DNA from: Candidatus Nanopelagicaceae bacterium
GTDB taxonomy: Bacteria; Actinomycetota; Actinomycetes; Nanopelagicales; Nanopelagicaceae
Length of the DNA stretch: 5,980 nucleotides
Direction of reading: 5' to 3'
Assembly: GCA_947489825.1 (NCBI GenBank)
Contig: CANLFL010000054.1
Span: forward strand, 1 to 5,980
Position numbers and translations under genes: made by a program. Positions 1 to 5,772 of the stretch are shown piece by piece. A model generated the notes under the pieces. The model worked only from the letters and a program-made list of their open reading frames with translations. It was not told where the DNA came from and made no database searches. Position 1 is the first letter of the stretch. Every line of letters starts with the position of its first letter.

Positions 1-146
1 CCCCATCGAGGAGTTGGTGTGGTGTGTACATCGCGCGTACGAATCTGAGCGACTGCGCCAAAACGGACAGCCCATGTTCGCACCAGTGGAGTCACGACAT
101 AGCAAAGGGCTGCGGCAAGCAAGAGTGTGAGTAAGTACTCGCGCAT
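1..146 (-). CDS. wecA: N-terminus of MraY/WecA-family polyprenyl-phosphate sugar-1-phosphate transferase (partial)
   Basis: Only the first 48 codons are inside the window; the gene continues past base 1. The translation starts MREYLLTLLLAAALC and gives a hydrophobic first transmembrane segment at about residues 3-21. A cytoplasmic stretch with the family pattern follows: FGAVAQIRTRDVHTTPTPR, with D39, H41, P44, P46 and R47. This is the usual beginning of actinobacterial WecA/Rfe proteins, which are integral membrane enzymes. They move GlcNAc-1-phosphate, or a related sugar, from a UDP-sugar to a polyprenyl phosphate to start cell-wall glycan synthesis. The catalytic aspartates lie outside the window, so the exact donor sugar cannot be judged. 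The start is supported by a good purine-rich ribosome binding site just upstream. The gene lies 26 bp after glyA on the same strand, and in related genomes the atp operon comes next. Confidence 0.87.
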   Translation of the reverse strand, partial: MREYLLTLLLAAALCYVVTPLVRTWAVRFGAVAQIRTRDVHTTPTPRW

Positions 147-149
147 CTG

Positions 150-157
150 TCTCTCCC
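150..157 (-). promoter_or_regulatory. Ribosome binding site of wecA
   Basis: The minus strand reads GGGAGAGA ending four bases before the ATG, with the core GGAG about 6-8 bases upstream. It is stronger than the sites of most genes in this cluster. It fixes the start of the partial wecA gene, which is otherwise judged only from its N-terminal sequence. Confidence 0.65.
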
Positions 158-172
158 GTTACCTATCGCGCT

Positions 173-1435
173 TTAGGCTTGATAGATTGGAAATTGCGCA
201 GTGAGTGCGTGCACTTCAGCTTTAATCGCAGCGTGTGCCGCCGCATCATCAGTTTTGATTGCGCGAGCAATAAGGGATGCGATCACTTTCATCTGATCCA
301 CACCCATTCCCTGAGTTGTTGTTGCCGGAGTTCCTACGCGAATACCACTTGTTACAGAAGGTGCTTCAGGATCAAATGGGATTGAGTTCTTATTAAGAAC
401 AATTCCAGCAGCACCACAGCGCTCGTCAGCAACCTTGCCATTAACGCCCGTTGCACGAATATCAATCAACGCCAAGTGGGTCTGGGTTCCGCCAGATACT
501 GCGCGCATTCCTTCACCTTCAAGGGCTGCAGCAAGAGCTTGTGCATTTACGATGACATCTTTGGCATACTTTTGATAGGCAGGGGTTGCGCACTCTGCGA
601 GCGCAACAGCTTTTCCAGCAACTGCAGACATAATTGGTCCGCCCTGCATTCCAGGAAAAACAGACTTATCAATTGCAGCTGCATGTTCTGCCTTGGTAAG
701 AATCATTCCTCCACGTGGTCCGCGAAGAACTTTATGTGTTGTAAATGAGACAACATCTGCATAAGGAACAGGGGAAGGGATCGCCTTTCCTGCAACCAGA
801 CCAATGAAGTGTGCGGCGTCTACCCACATAATCGCACCGACTTCATCACAGATTGCGCGAACTTTTTCAAAGTCGATCAAGGATGGATACGCGGTTGCAC
901 CAGAACAAATCATCTTTGGTTTATGTGCAATCGCGCTATCTCGTAGCTCGTCATAGTCGATCAATTCATTATCTTGACGGACGCCGTAGGAGACAGCGTT
1001 GAACCATTTACCTGAAAAGTTAACCTTTGAGCCATGCGTGAGATGGCCTCCGTGTGGAAGTGACATCGCAAGAATGGTATCTCCCGGCTTTGTAAATGCT
1101 TGATAGATGGCAACATTTGCACTGGCACCTGAGTGAGGTTGCACGTTGGCATGCTCTGCACCAAAGAGTGATTTCGCACGCTCGATAGCAATTGTTTCGG
1201 CAACATCTACCTCTTCGCAGCCGCCGTAGTAGCGCTTACCGGGATAGCCCTCGGCGTACTTATTTGAAAGAGTCGAGCCCATAGTTGCAAGAACTGCGCG
1301 CGAAGTGAAGTTCTCTGATGCGATCAGTTGCAGATTTGTCTGTTGGCGATGAAGCTCAGCGAGCAAGACAGCTGCGATATCCGGATCTTGAGTCGAGAGA
1401 AGTTCGAAATCTGGGCCATAGAAAGTATCGGTCAT
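173..1435 (-). CDS. glyA: Serine hydroxymethyltransferase (GlyA)
   Basis: This cytosolic PLP enzyme interconverts serine plus tetrahydrofolate with glycine plus 5,10-methylene-tetrahydrofolate, the main source of one-carbon units. The 420-residue length is normal for the bacterial family. Visible landmarks are IASENFTS at 38-45 with catalytic Glu41 region, YAEGYPGKRYYGG at 60-72, the PLP-stacking HSGASAN at 101-107 and VDAAH at 205-209, whose Asp206 contacts the PLP ring. The Schiff-base lysine is K235 in FTTHKVLRGPRGG, and the substrate carboxylate arginine is R366 in GIRVGTPA. All key residues are intact. The VDAAHFIGL form is one I associate with actinobacterial GlyA. The start has only a weak site, with TAGG about nine bases upstream, and lies 16 bp behind the preceding gene, so translation may depend on the operon. 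wecA follows after 26 bp. I see nothing abnormal in it. Confidence 0.97.
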   Translation of the reverse strand: MTDTFYGPDFELLSTQDPDIAAVLLAELHRQQTNLQLIASENFTSRAVLATMGSTLSNKYAEGYPGKRYYGGCEEVDVAETIAIERAKSLFGAEHANVQPHSGASANVAIYQAFTKPGDTILAMSLPHGGHLTHGSKVNFSGKWFNAVSYGVRQDNELIDYDELRDSAIAHKPKMICSGATAYPSLIDFEKVRAICDEVGAIMWVDAAHFIGLVAGKAIPSPVPYADVVSFTTHKVLRGPRGGMILTKAEHAAAIDKSVFPGMQGGPIMSAVAGKAVALAECATPAYQKYAKDVIVNAQALAAALEGEGMRAVSGGTQTHLALIDIRATGVNGKVADERCGAAGIVLNKNSIPFDPEAPSVTSGIRVGTPATTTQGMGVDQMKVIASLIARAIKTDDAAAHAAIKAEVHALTAQFPIYQA

Positions 1436-1451
1436 GGCGGCAAGCCTAGCC

Positions 1452-2096
1452 TTAAGAGATAACTAGTGCAGGGATGACTTTCTGGATTTCACTCTGTGAG
1501 ATTGCTCCCTCACGCACCAGACGAGTCTCGGTGAGTTCAATCTCCACCTGGCTCGATCTCTGCACCGGATTAATTACCCCCGAGTCAACGACTAGCGCTA
1601 TTTCATGGCCCTGAAGATTAAGTTGTGAGATCTCAAGCATCGGTACATGCCCAGCCATTGAAGCGCTAGCAACAGCAAGTGGGCCTGTCTCTTTAATCAG
1701 TGCTTGTAAAAATTCATGTGACGGCATGCGGACACTGACTCGATCAAGTTCGCCTGCATCACCCAAATCCCAATTAAGTCCTAGTTGTGGGCGCAGTGTG
1801 AGTGAAAGTTCTCCAGGCCAGAAAGCTTTCATCAGTGCGCGAGCATCCTCTGTAATATCGCGCGCGATTCCTTCAACCTGTACATGGCTTGCGATAAGAA
1901 CTTGTGCAGCAACTCCGAGTGCATCACCACGGAGAACATGCATCGCACGCACTGAATCTTCGCTAAATGCATCGCAGAGATATACATATCCATTTTCATG
2001 TGGAGTGATGATGACAAATCCATCCCTGATGCACTTGGCAGCAATGCCAACATGCTCACCTGGATTAGCTGGATCGAAGACCACTTGTGTTGCCAC
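1452..2096 (-). CDS. tsaC: TsaC/Sua5/YrdC-family protein with altered active-site motifs
   Basis: The position after prmC and the overall 214-residue fold match the Sua5/YrdC family. Family members make L-threonylcarbamoyl-AMP from threonine, bicarbonate and ATP for tRNA t6A37. Conserved structural parts are FWPGELSLTL at 92-101, NWDLGD at 108-113, VSVRMPSHE at 120-128 and the ending LVREGAISQSEIQKVIP at 193-209. The ligand-binding motifs have changed. The usual PTDTVYGLG reads TPHENGYVYL (31-40), and the KGR-type lysine/arginine motif reads VLRGDALG (54-61). The SxN motif reads SASMAG (144-149), and the usual S-x-V-D-L-type motif reads SSQVEIE (181-187). The frame is open throughout, so this is not a simple frameshift. 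The start is GTG; the prmC stop overlaps its short AGGA site, suggesting coupled translation. It may be inactive, YciO-like or repurposed. Family assignment is firm; enzyme activity is doubtful. Confidence 0.83.
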   Translation of the reverse strand: MATQVVFDPANPGEHVGIAAKCIRDGFVIITPHENGYVYLCDAFSEDSVRAMHVLRGDALGVAAQVLIASHVQVEGIARDITEDARALMKAFWPGELSLTLRPQLGLNWDLGDAGELDRVSVRMPSHEFLQALIKETGPLAVASASMAGHVPMLEISQLNLQGHEIALVVDSGVINPVQRSSQVEIELTETRLVREGAISQSEIQKVIPALVIS

Positions 2097-2101
2097 GGTT
2101 C

Positions 2102-2950
2102 CTACTTTCTCACCGCTGTTGTGTATCGCGGCCTTGCTGTGAGATCCAGATGACAGAGAATATCTATAAAGTTCTCAACTAGTAAGTCCTTCAGCGCTGG
2201 TCCTTGATCTTCAGTATGTTCGAGTGCGAAGAATCCGCCCGATTTAAGCAATCGTGCCGCCGTATCAATAAAGCGTCCCGGAATATCAAGTCCAGTAGGA
2301 CCGCCAAAGAGTGCAATAGCAGGCTCATGGTCTGCCACATCACGGGGCAACTCTTGGCTATCTGGAACATAGGGAGGATTTGCGACCACCACATCACATG
2401 TAACACCTTCAAGTGCGTCAACAACATCACTTTCGACAATCCGCACTTGTTCGTTGATGCGTGAGACATTCTTCTTCAACCATTCAATAGCTGCCGGATC
2501 CTTCTCAACTGCAATCACACGGGTGTTTGGATTTTCAGTTGAGATAGCAAGAGCAAGTGCGCCAGAGCCTGAGCCAAGATCAACAACACTAATAATTCCT
2601 GGAAGTTTCTGGCAATGATCTAGCACTGATTGCACAAGCAGCTCTGACTCAGGGCGAGGAACTAGTACACCTGGCCCCACTTGAATATCGAGATAGCGGA
2701 AGTAGGCAACGCCAGTTAAATACTGCAAGGGTTGGTGAGCAGCACGTGCATCCAGTAGCTTCCAAAAGGTTTCCTCCACAATTGTCATATCTTCAAATCC
2801 AGCAAGTCGATCTTCGACAATAACGGGGTTATGCAGATCCATCCGCGAAATTCCTAAGACGTGTGCCATCAGATGTTCGGCATCGAGTGGATCAATTCCT
2901 GCAGCGCTTAATTGTTCTTTGCCCGCTACCAAGAATTCTTTAAAGTTCAT
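2102..2950 (-). CDS. prmC: Peptide chain release factor N5-glutamine methyltransferase (PrmC/HemK)
   Basis: PrmC uses S-adenosylmethionine to methylate the glutamine of the GGQ motif in release factors RF1 and RF2, which improves peptide release. The 282 residues show the family layout. An N-terminal helical domain (1-80) ends in QPLQYLTG (73-80). The linker motif GPGVLVPRPESE is at 93-104. The SAM-binding motif I is VVDLGSGSGALAL (122-134), with an acidic ribose-binding residue in AVEKD (147-151). The catalytic NPPYVP is at 191-196, where N191, P192, P193 and Y194 hold the substrate glutamine. It lies 12 bp downstream of prfA, which encodes its substrate, and 5 bp upstream of the TsaC-like gene. 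No well-placed Shine-Dalgarno is seen; a GGAG lies 15 bases upstream inside the end of prfA, so coupled translation is likely. An ATG overlapping the prfA stop is in another frame and soon ends. Confidence 0.96.
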   Translation of the reverse strand: MNFKEFLVAGKEQLSAAGIDPLDAEHLMAHVLGISRMDLHNPVIVEDRLAGFEDMTIVEETFWKLLDARAAHQPLQYLTGVAYFRYLDIQVGPGVLVPRPESELLVQSVLDHCQKLPGIISVVDLGSGSGALALAISTENPNTRVIAVEKDPAAIEWLKKNVSRINEQVRIVESDVVDALEGVTCDVVVANPPYVPDSQELPRDVADHEPAIALFGGPTGLDIPGRFIDTAARLLKSGGFFALEHTEDQGPALKDLLVENFIDILCHLDLTARPRYTTAVRK

Positions 2951-2962
2951 CGTCGCTAGCCA

Positions 2963-4045
2963 TTACTCCGTTGATGCAAGCTTGGCAGCTTTATCGGCAT
3001 CAAGGAGTGCTTGAATAACATCATCGAGCTCACCGTTAAGAACTGCATCTAAATTATTTGATTTGTAATTGACGCGATGATCACTCAAGCGGTTCTCTGG
3101 ATAGTTATAGGTACGGATGCGCTCAGAACGATCCACTGTGCGTACCTGGCTCTTGCGCTCTGCCATCGCAATGGCTTCAGCTTTCTCTTGAGCATCTGCC
3201 AAGAGGCGAGCACGAAGAATACGGAGCGCAGATTCTTTATTTTGTAGCTGTGACTTTTCATTCTGACAAGAAACAACGATGCCGGTAGGCACGTGGGTAA
3301 GGCGTACTGCAGAGTCAGTTGTATTCACTGATTGACCACCAGGGCCTGATGAGCGATAAACATCCACACGTACATCATTCATATCCAGCTCAACATCTAC
3401 TTCTTCAGCTTCTGGAAGTACAAGAACACCAGCTGCAGATGTGTGAATGCGACCTTGGCTTTCAGTCTCTGGAACGCGCTGTACGCGGTGCACTCCACCT
3501 TCAAATTTTAGTCGTGCATAAGGTGTAGTTCCTGGCTCAGGTGTTCCCTTTGATTTAACAGCCATAGAAATATCTTTATATCCACCAAGATCTGACTCAG
3601 TCATATCGATAATTTCAATTTTCCATCCACGCTTTTCTGCATAGCGCTGATACATGCGAACAAGGTCTCCAGCAAAGAGTGCGGATTCATCTCCACCTGC
3701 TCCAGCTTTAACTTCAATAATCACATCGCGATCATCATTAGGATCGCGAGGAAGTAAGAGCTCTTCCAAACGTGTTGCAGCGCGTTCTACAGTTTCTTCG
3801 AGTGCTGGAATTTCAGATGCAAAATCAGGATCCTCTAGCGCCATCTCTTTGGCAGCCTCTAAATCATCAGCGGCAGATTTCCACTCATTAAATCCTGCAA
3901 CGACGGGACCGAGTTGGGCATAGCGGCGGCCGAGTTGGCGAGCCTTACCTTGATCTTCGTGGATCGAAGGGTCAGCCATAAGTTTTTCAAGTTCTTGGTA
4001 TTCGCGGACCATTTCATGGGCCGATGCAAAGCGATCACTACTCAT
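2963..4045 (-). CDS. prfA: Peptide chain release factor 1 (RF1)
   Basis: RF1 recognises UAA and UAG stop codons in the ribosomal A site and triggers hydrolysis of the peptidyl-tRNA. The protein has 360 residues, the same length as the Escherichia coli factor. The N-terminal helical domain covers roughly residues 1-100. The core follows with [15 protein letters not shown] (114-128). The codon-reading tripeptide of the PxT type is PET at 192-194 in [17 protein letters not shown], which marks it as RF1 rather than RF2. The catalytic loop is [10 protein letters not shown] (232-241), with Q238 the residue methylated by PrmC from the next gene. The conserved [15 protein letters not shown] is at 310-324. 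The start follows a strong AAAGGAG site. A terminator separates it from rpmE, so it should have its own promoter or depend on read-through. Confidence 0.97.
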   Translation of the reverse strand: MSSDRFASAHEMVREYQELEKLMADPSIHEDQGKARQLGRRYAQLGPVVAGFNEWKSAADDLEAAKEMALEDPDFASEIPALEETVERAATRLEELLLPRDPNDDRDVIIEVKAGAGGDESALFAGDLVRMYQRYAEKRGWKIEIIDMTESDLGGYKDISMAVKSKGTPEPGTTPYARLKFEGGVHRVQRVPETESQGRIHTSAAGVLVLPEAEEVDVELDMNDVRVDVYRSSGPGGQSVNTTDSAVRLTHVPTGIVVSCQNEKSQLQNKESALRILRARLLADAQEKAEAIAMAERKSQVRTVDRSERIRTYNYPENRLSDHRVNYKSNNLDAVLNGELDDVIQALLDADKAAKLASTE

Positions 4046-4052
4046 TTACTGA

Positions 4053-4059
4053 CTCCTTT
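4053..4059 (-). promoter_or_regulatory. Ribosome binding site of prfA
   Basis: The minus strand reads AAAGGAG with seven bases between the final G and the ATG, a near-ideal site that confirms the prfA start. Upstream, within about 40 bases, the sequence must also hold any prfA promoter. A TTTACA-like element lies close to the terminator T-run, but no convincing -10 box is placed at the right distance. Confidence 0.7.
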
Positions 4060-4084
4060 CATTCTCGAGAGATAGACGTTGTAA

Positions 4085-4136
4085 AGATAAATAAAAAGAC
4101 CGCTCCGCAAGCCACAATGGCAAGCGGGGCGGTCTT
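4085..4136 (-). terminator. Intrinsic terminator between rpmE and prfA
   Basis: Read on the minus strand, the arm AAGACCGCCCCGC (4136-4124) pairs with GCGGAGCGGTCTT (4108-4096) over 12 of 13 positions, with one A-C mismatch. An inner GCCA/TGGC stem is separated by a symmetrical TT/TT loop. The stem runs directly into a T-rich tail, TTTTTATTTATC. The tail occurs only on the minus-strand side, so it acts in the rpmE to prfA direction. It begins nine bases after the rpmE stop and should end or limit rpmE transcripts. Confidence 0.85.
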
Positions 4137-4145
4137 AGTAAAAAG

Positions 4146-4361
4146 CTAGTTGGCGGTCTTCTTACCGAAACGCTCTTCGAACTTAGCTACGCGTCCACCA
4201 GTATCGAGGATGCGCTGCTTTCCGGTGTAGAACGGATGGCATACTGAACAAACTTCAACATAGATTGAACCGCTTGCAACTGTTGAGCGGGTTACAAACT
4301 TTTCACCGCAACCACACGTTACTTGGGTCTCATTATATTCTGGGTGGATCTCTGGCTTCAT
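4146..4361 (-). CDS. rpmE: 50S ribosomal protein L31, zinc-binding type
   Basis: The 71-residue protein has the normal L31 length and begins [19 protein letters not shown]. It binds the large ribosomal subunit near the central protuberance and helps bridge the subunits. It is the zinc-binding form: C16 and C18 in TCGCGE pair with C38 and C41 in VCSVCHPF. The family signature HPFYTGKQ at 42-49 is intact, followed by [16 protein letters not shown]. In many actinobacteria this form is replaced by a zinc-independent paralogue when zinc is scarce; no such paralogue is in this window. The start has an AGAGGA site seven bases upstream. Its leader contains a compact hairpin next to this site, suggesting feedback control. 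Rho normally precedes it directly, but here two genes and a structured non-coding stretch lie between. A strong terminator follows. Confidence 0.97.
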   Translation of the reverse strand: MKPEIHPEYNETQVTCGCGEKFVTRSTVASGSIYVEVCSVCHPFYTGKQRILDTGGRVAKFEERFGKKTAN

Positions 4362-4378
4362 TATTTTTCCTCTGTTCG

Positions 4379-4415
4379 ACTTGGGTCCTGTGCCATTCGG
4401 CCAGGTGAACCAAGT
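4379..4415 (-). promoter_or_regulatory. Hairpin in the rpmE leader, candidate L31 autoregulatory element
   Basis: On the minus strand, ACTTGG (4415-4410) pairs with CCAAGT (4384-4379). After an internal loop, CCTG (4405-4402) pairs with CAGG (4390-4387). GGC (and its partner GCC) then close a four-base loop at 4398-4395, with one bulged base at 4391. The element ends about four bases before the AGAGGA ribosome binding site, so folding could control access to it. Ribosomal-protein leaders for L31 have been described in actinobacteria, but I cannot check whether this matches that consensus. Pairing is seen directly; function is inferred. Confidence 0.5.
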
Positions 4416-4424
4416 ATTCGATTG

Positions 4425-4509
4425 CTAGGGGGAAAGAGTATCGGCTCTCCCCCGCACCTGAGAAATCGATGATCTCTCTATGCGGGGAAAAGCCGATCCA
4501 CCCCCCGAG
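4425..4509 (-). terminator. Long GC-rich hairpin downstream of the exported-protein gene (terminator or leader structure)
   Basis: The arms 4440-4456 and 4481-4497 pair at 15 of 17 positions as DNA. On the minus-strand RNA both remaining positions become G-U wobbles, so all 17 pair, while the plus-strand RNA would have two C-A mismatches. This points to a minus-strand RNA. An outer GGGGG/CCCCC stem (4428-4432 with 4502-4506) can extend it past an internal loop. It starts 15 bases after the preceding stop codon, as a terminator would. The following tract, ACTCTTTCCCCC, is poor in T, so it is a weak intrinsic terminator, a 3'-end stabiliser, or part of the rpmE leader. Confidence 0.5.
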
Positions 4510-4524
4510 AAAAAGTTACTGGGC

Positions 4525-4980
4525 TTAGTTGCCGCTCTTTAGAGCTTTCTCTGACTTCTCAGCCTTACCCGGCTTTGCAGACTTTGCTGGCTTTGCAGGC
4601 TTTGTTGGTGCCGCACCGAGTGCATCTACTGCTGCCTTAAATGTTGCACGTGCTGCAGCGATTGCATCTTTGCGAGTTTTTACAACTGCATCGCGACCTT
4701 CTTGTGTTGTCACAGTTGCAATCGCTGTGGTGAATGCTGTATTTGCAGCCGTTACTGCTGCTTGACGTGCATCAGCAAGTGGACGGATAGCAGCATGGCG
4801 TGCAATCTGTGCTGTTCGAAATGCAGCCATTGAAGTCTGGAAATCAATGACGGCTTGCTCACGTGCCGTGAGAGTGTTGAGGGGAACCGTCGCAGTTGTA
4901 GTTTCAGCTGCAACTGCTCCGGGAACTGATAGTGCAAGTGCGAGGGCGGTAATTGCGCCAACCTTCTTCATCGAAATCAT
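4525..4980 (-). CDS. Small exported Ala-rich helical protein with Lys-rich tail, function unknown
   Basis: I do not recognise this 151-residue protein. It begins with a signal peptide: positive MISMKK, a hydrophobic core at about 7-20, and a probable cut after AVA at residue 24. The mature part (about 36-122) is very rich in Ala and Thr, with regularly spaced Arg, Lys and Phe, as in RQAAVTAANTAFTTAIA and KDAIAAARATFKAAVDA. This predicts long amphipathic helices, possibly a helical bundle or coiled coil. The end (125-151) is a Lys/Pro/Ala tail with KPA and KSA triplets and no membrane anchor or sorting motif. There is no cysteine. It has its own good GGAG site and is followed by a hairpin. It is divergent from the TetR-family gene, a common arrangement for a regulator and its target. 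The tail might bind polyanions such as wall polymers or DNA, but this is inference. Confidence 0.8.
   Translation of the reverse strand: MISMKKVGAITALALALSVPGAVAAETTTATVPLNTLTAREQAVIDFQTSMAAFRTAQIARHAAIRPLADARQAAVTAANTAFTTAIATVTTQEGRDAVVKTRKDAIAAARATFKAAVDALGAAPTKPAKPAKSAKPGKAEKSEKALKSGN
4571..4609 (-). repeat. Nine-base coding repeat for KPA/KSA triplets
   Basis: CTTTG recurs on the plus strand at 4573, 4582, 4591 and 4600, a strict 9-base period. The longer unit GGCTTTGCAG occurs exactly at 4571-4580 and 4589-4598. On the minus strand it encodes Lys-Pro-Ala, Lys-Pro-Ala and Lys-Ser-Ala triplets in the tail of the exported protein. It probably arose by slippage and could vary in copy number between strains. 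Confidence 0.65.
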
Positions 4981-4986
4981 TTTCTA

Positions 4987-4993
4987 CTCCTTC
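4987..4993 (-). promoter_or_regulatory. Ribosome binding site deciding the start of the exported-protein gene
   Basis: The minus strand reads GAAGGAG with six bases before the first ATG (4980-4978). A second in-frame ATG at 4971-4969 would be 15 bases away. The spacing therefore favours the longer form starting MISMKK, although either start leaves a usable signal peptide. Confidence 0.65.
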
Positions 4994-5009
4994 TATCAAT
5001 ACCGGCTCT

Positions 5010-5022
5010 GCGCACCCTGCGC
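5010..5022. repeat. Short inverted repeat in the leader of the exported-protein gene
   Basis: GCGCA and TGCGC are perfect five-base arms around a CCC spacer. The repeat lies 30 bases upstream of the exported-protein start, so it would fold as a small hairpin in that mRNA or serve as a protein site. It is short enough that chance is a fair alternative. Confidence 0.3.
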
Positions 5023-5090
5023 TGCCTCTGAGAAGAGAATGAACCCTGACTTTGTGATCTCTATGTGAAAACTCATTGATTTCTACACGG

Positions 5091-5124
5091 ATCTCATGCT
5101 CAAGGCGGAGTTTCGAGGTGAGAT
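5091..5124. promoter_or_regulatory. Inverted repeat between the divergent genes, possible regulator operator
   Basis: ATCTCA (5091-5096) is mirrored by TGAGAT (5119-5124), and CTC (5099-5101) by GAG (5115-5117), one base out of register. It lies 28 bases before the TetR-family start, within the shared 172-base divergent promoter region, where such regulators usually bind. The spacer is longer than in typical TetR operators, so this is a candidate only. No convincing -35/-10 pair was found for either gene. Confidence 0.3.
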
Positions 5125-5152
5125 TTATTGCGCTTTTGGCCACAATACGTAG

Positions 5153-5761
5153 ATGCCCAAAACGACTCACCCCACAAAGTCGGCTTTAGTTGAGTGTGCC
5201 GCCGACCTCTTGGATAAGTACCGCTTTGACGAGATCACTGTCGAAATGGTTCTTGATCGTTCAAGTATTTCAAAGGGCTCTCTCTATCACCACTTTGAAG
5301 ATATCTATCATCTTCTTGAGACAGCGATGATTGTTCGATATGCCCGTTATGTCGATACCAATATCGCAGCTCTGCAATCACTGCTATCAACTGCAAAGAC
5401 AGGTGATGATTTCTATCTCGGGCTTTCGCAGTTAACTGCGATTACACAAGGTGAGGGAATGAAGCGTGCACGTCAAGAACGTGCGCTCACCATTGGTCGA
5501 GCGATTACGAGCCCGCGCATGTCTGCGCTCCTTCAAGGAGAACAGCAACGATTAACTGATGCGCTGGTCGCGCTGATTAAAGATGCTCAGGGGCGAAAGT
5601 TATGTAACGCTGAGATTGATTCCCACGCACTGGCAGTTTTGATGCAGGCATGGACTATTGGAAAGATCGTTGATGACTTGAGTGAAAATCCAGTGGATAA
5701 CGATACATATCTATCACTCGTTAATCGTGTAATCAGAGAAGTCTTCGTTCCGCAGAAGTAA
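5153..5761 (+). CDS. TetR/AcrR-family transcriptional regulator
   Basis: This 202-residue protein has the classic TetR layout. The N-terminal three-helix DNA-binding domain covers about residues 8-55. Its helix-turn-helix, ITVEMVLDRSSISKGSLYHHFED (split here as ITVEMVLDRSS at 28-38 and ISKGSLYHHFED at 39-50), is very close to the family consensus. The all-helical C-terminal part (about 60-200) should bind an unknown ligand and form the dimer. Its best-defined piece is the Leu/Ala-rich stretch near 158-175. It is the only plus-strand gene here and divergent from the exported-protein gene, a likely target. A stop codon lies directly before the ATG in frame, so this is the most upstream possible start. 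No Shine-Dalgarno is visible, so translation may be leaderless or start from a later codon. Its stop lies 11 bp from the rho stop, tail to tail. Ligand and regulon cannot be told from sequence. Confidence 0.92.
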   Translation: MPKTTHPTKSALVECAADLLDKYRFDEITVEMVLDRSSISKGSLYHHFEDIYHLLETAMIVRYARYVDTNIAALQSLLSTAKTGDDFYLGLSQLTAITQGEGMKRARQERALTIGRAITSPRMSALLQGEQQRLTDALVALIKDAQGRKLCNAEIDSHALAVLMQAWTIGKIVDDLSENPVDNDTYLSLVNRVIREVFVPQK

Positions 5762-5772
5762 TTACTTCAGAT

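Noticed and set aside
1452..2096. Frameshifted or broken TsaC gene
   Set aside because: The single frame keeps family similarity from end to end, so the changed motifs are substitutions and not the result of a frameshift.
1726..2142. 138-codon plus-strand open frame opposite the TsaC-like gene
   Set aside because: It is Ser/Arg-rich, lacks a start site and lies fully antisense to a gene of recognised family.
2940..2963. ATG overlapping the prfA stop as the prmC start
   Set aside because: It is out of frame with prmC and meets a stop after seven codons.
4571..4609. CRISPR-like or intergenic tandem repeat
   Set aside because: The period is nine bases, in frame, inside a coding region and explained by KPA triplets; there are no spacers.
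4847..5068. Plus-strand open frame antisense to the exported-protein gene
   Set aside because: It mirrors the Ala-rich codons of the real gene; its composition is explained by the opposite strand and there is no site for translation.
5064..5086. Imperfect inverted repeat TGTGAAA / TTTCTACA as a regulator operator
   Set aside because: It needs a one-base insertion in one arm and has a nine-base spacer in AT-rich sequence, so chance is a sufficient explanation.
4904..5170. 88-codon minus-strand open frame across the divergent promoter region
   Set aside because: It overlaps the starts of both the TetR-family gene and the exported-protein gene, has no ribosome binding site and shows no recognisable domain.
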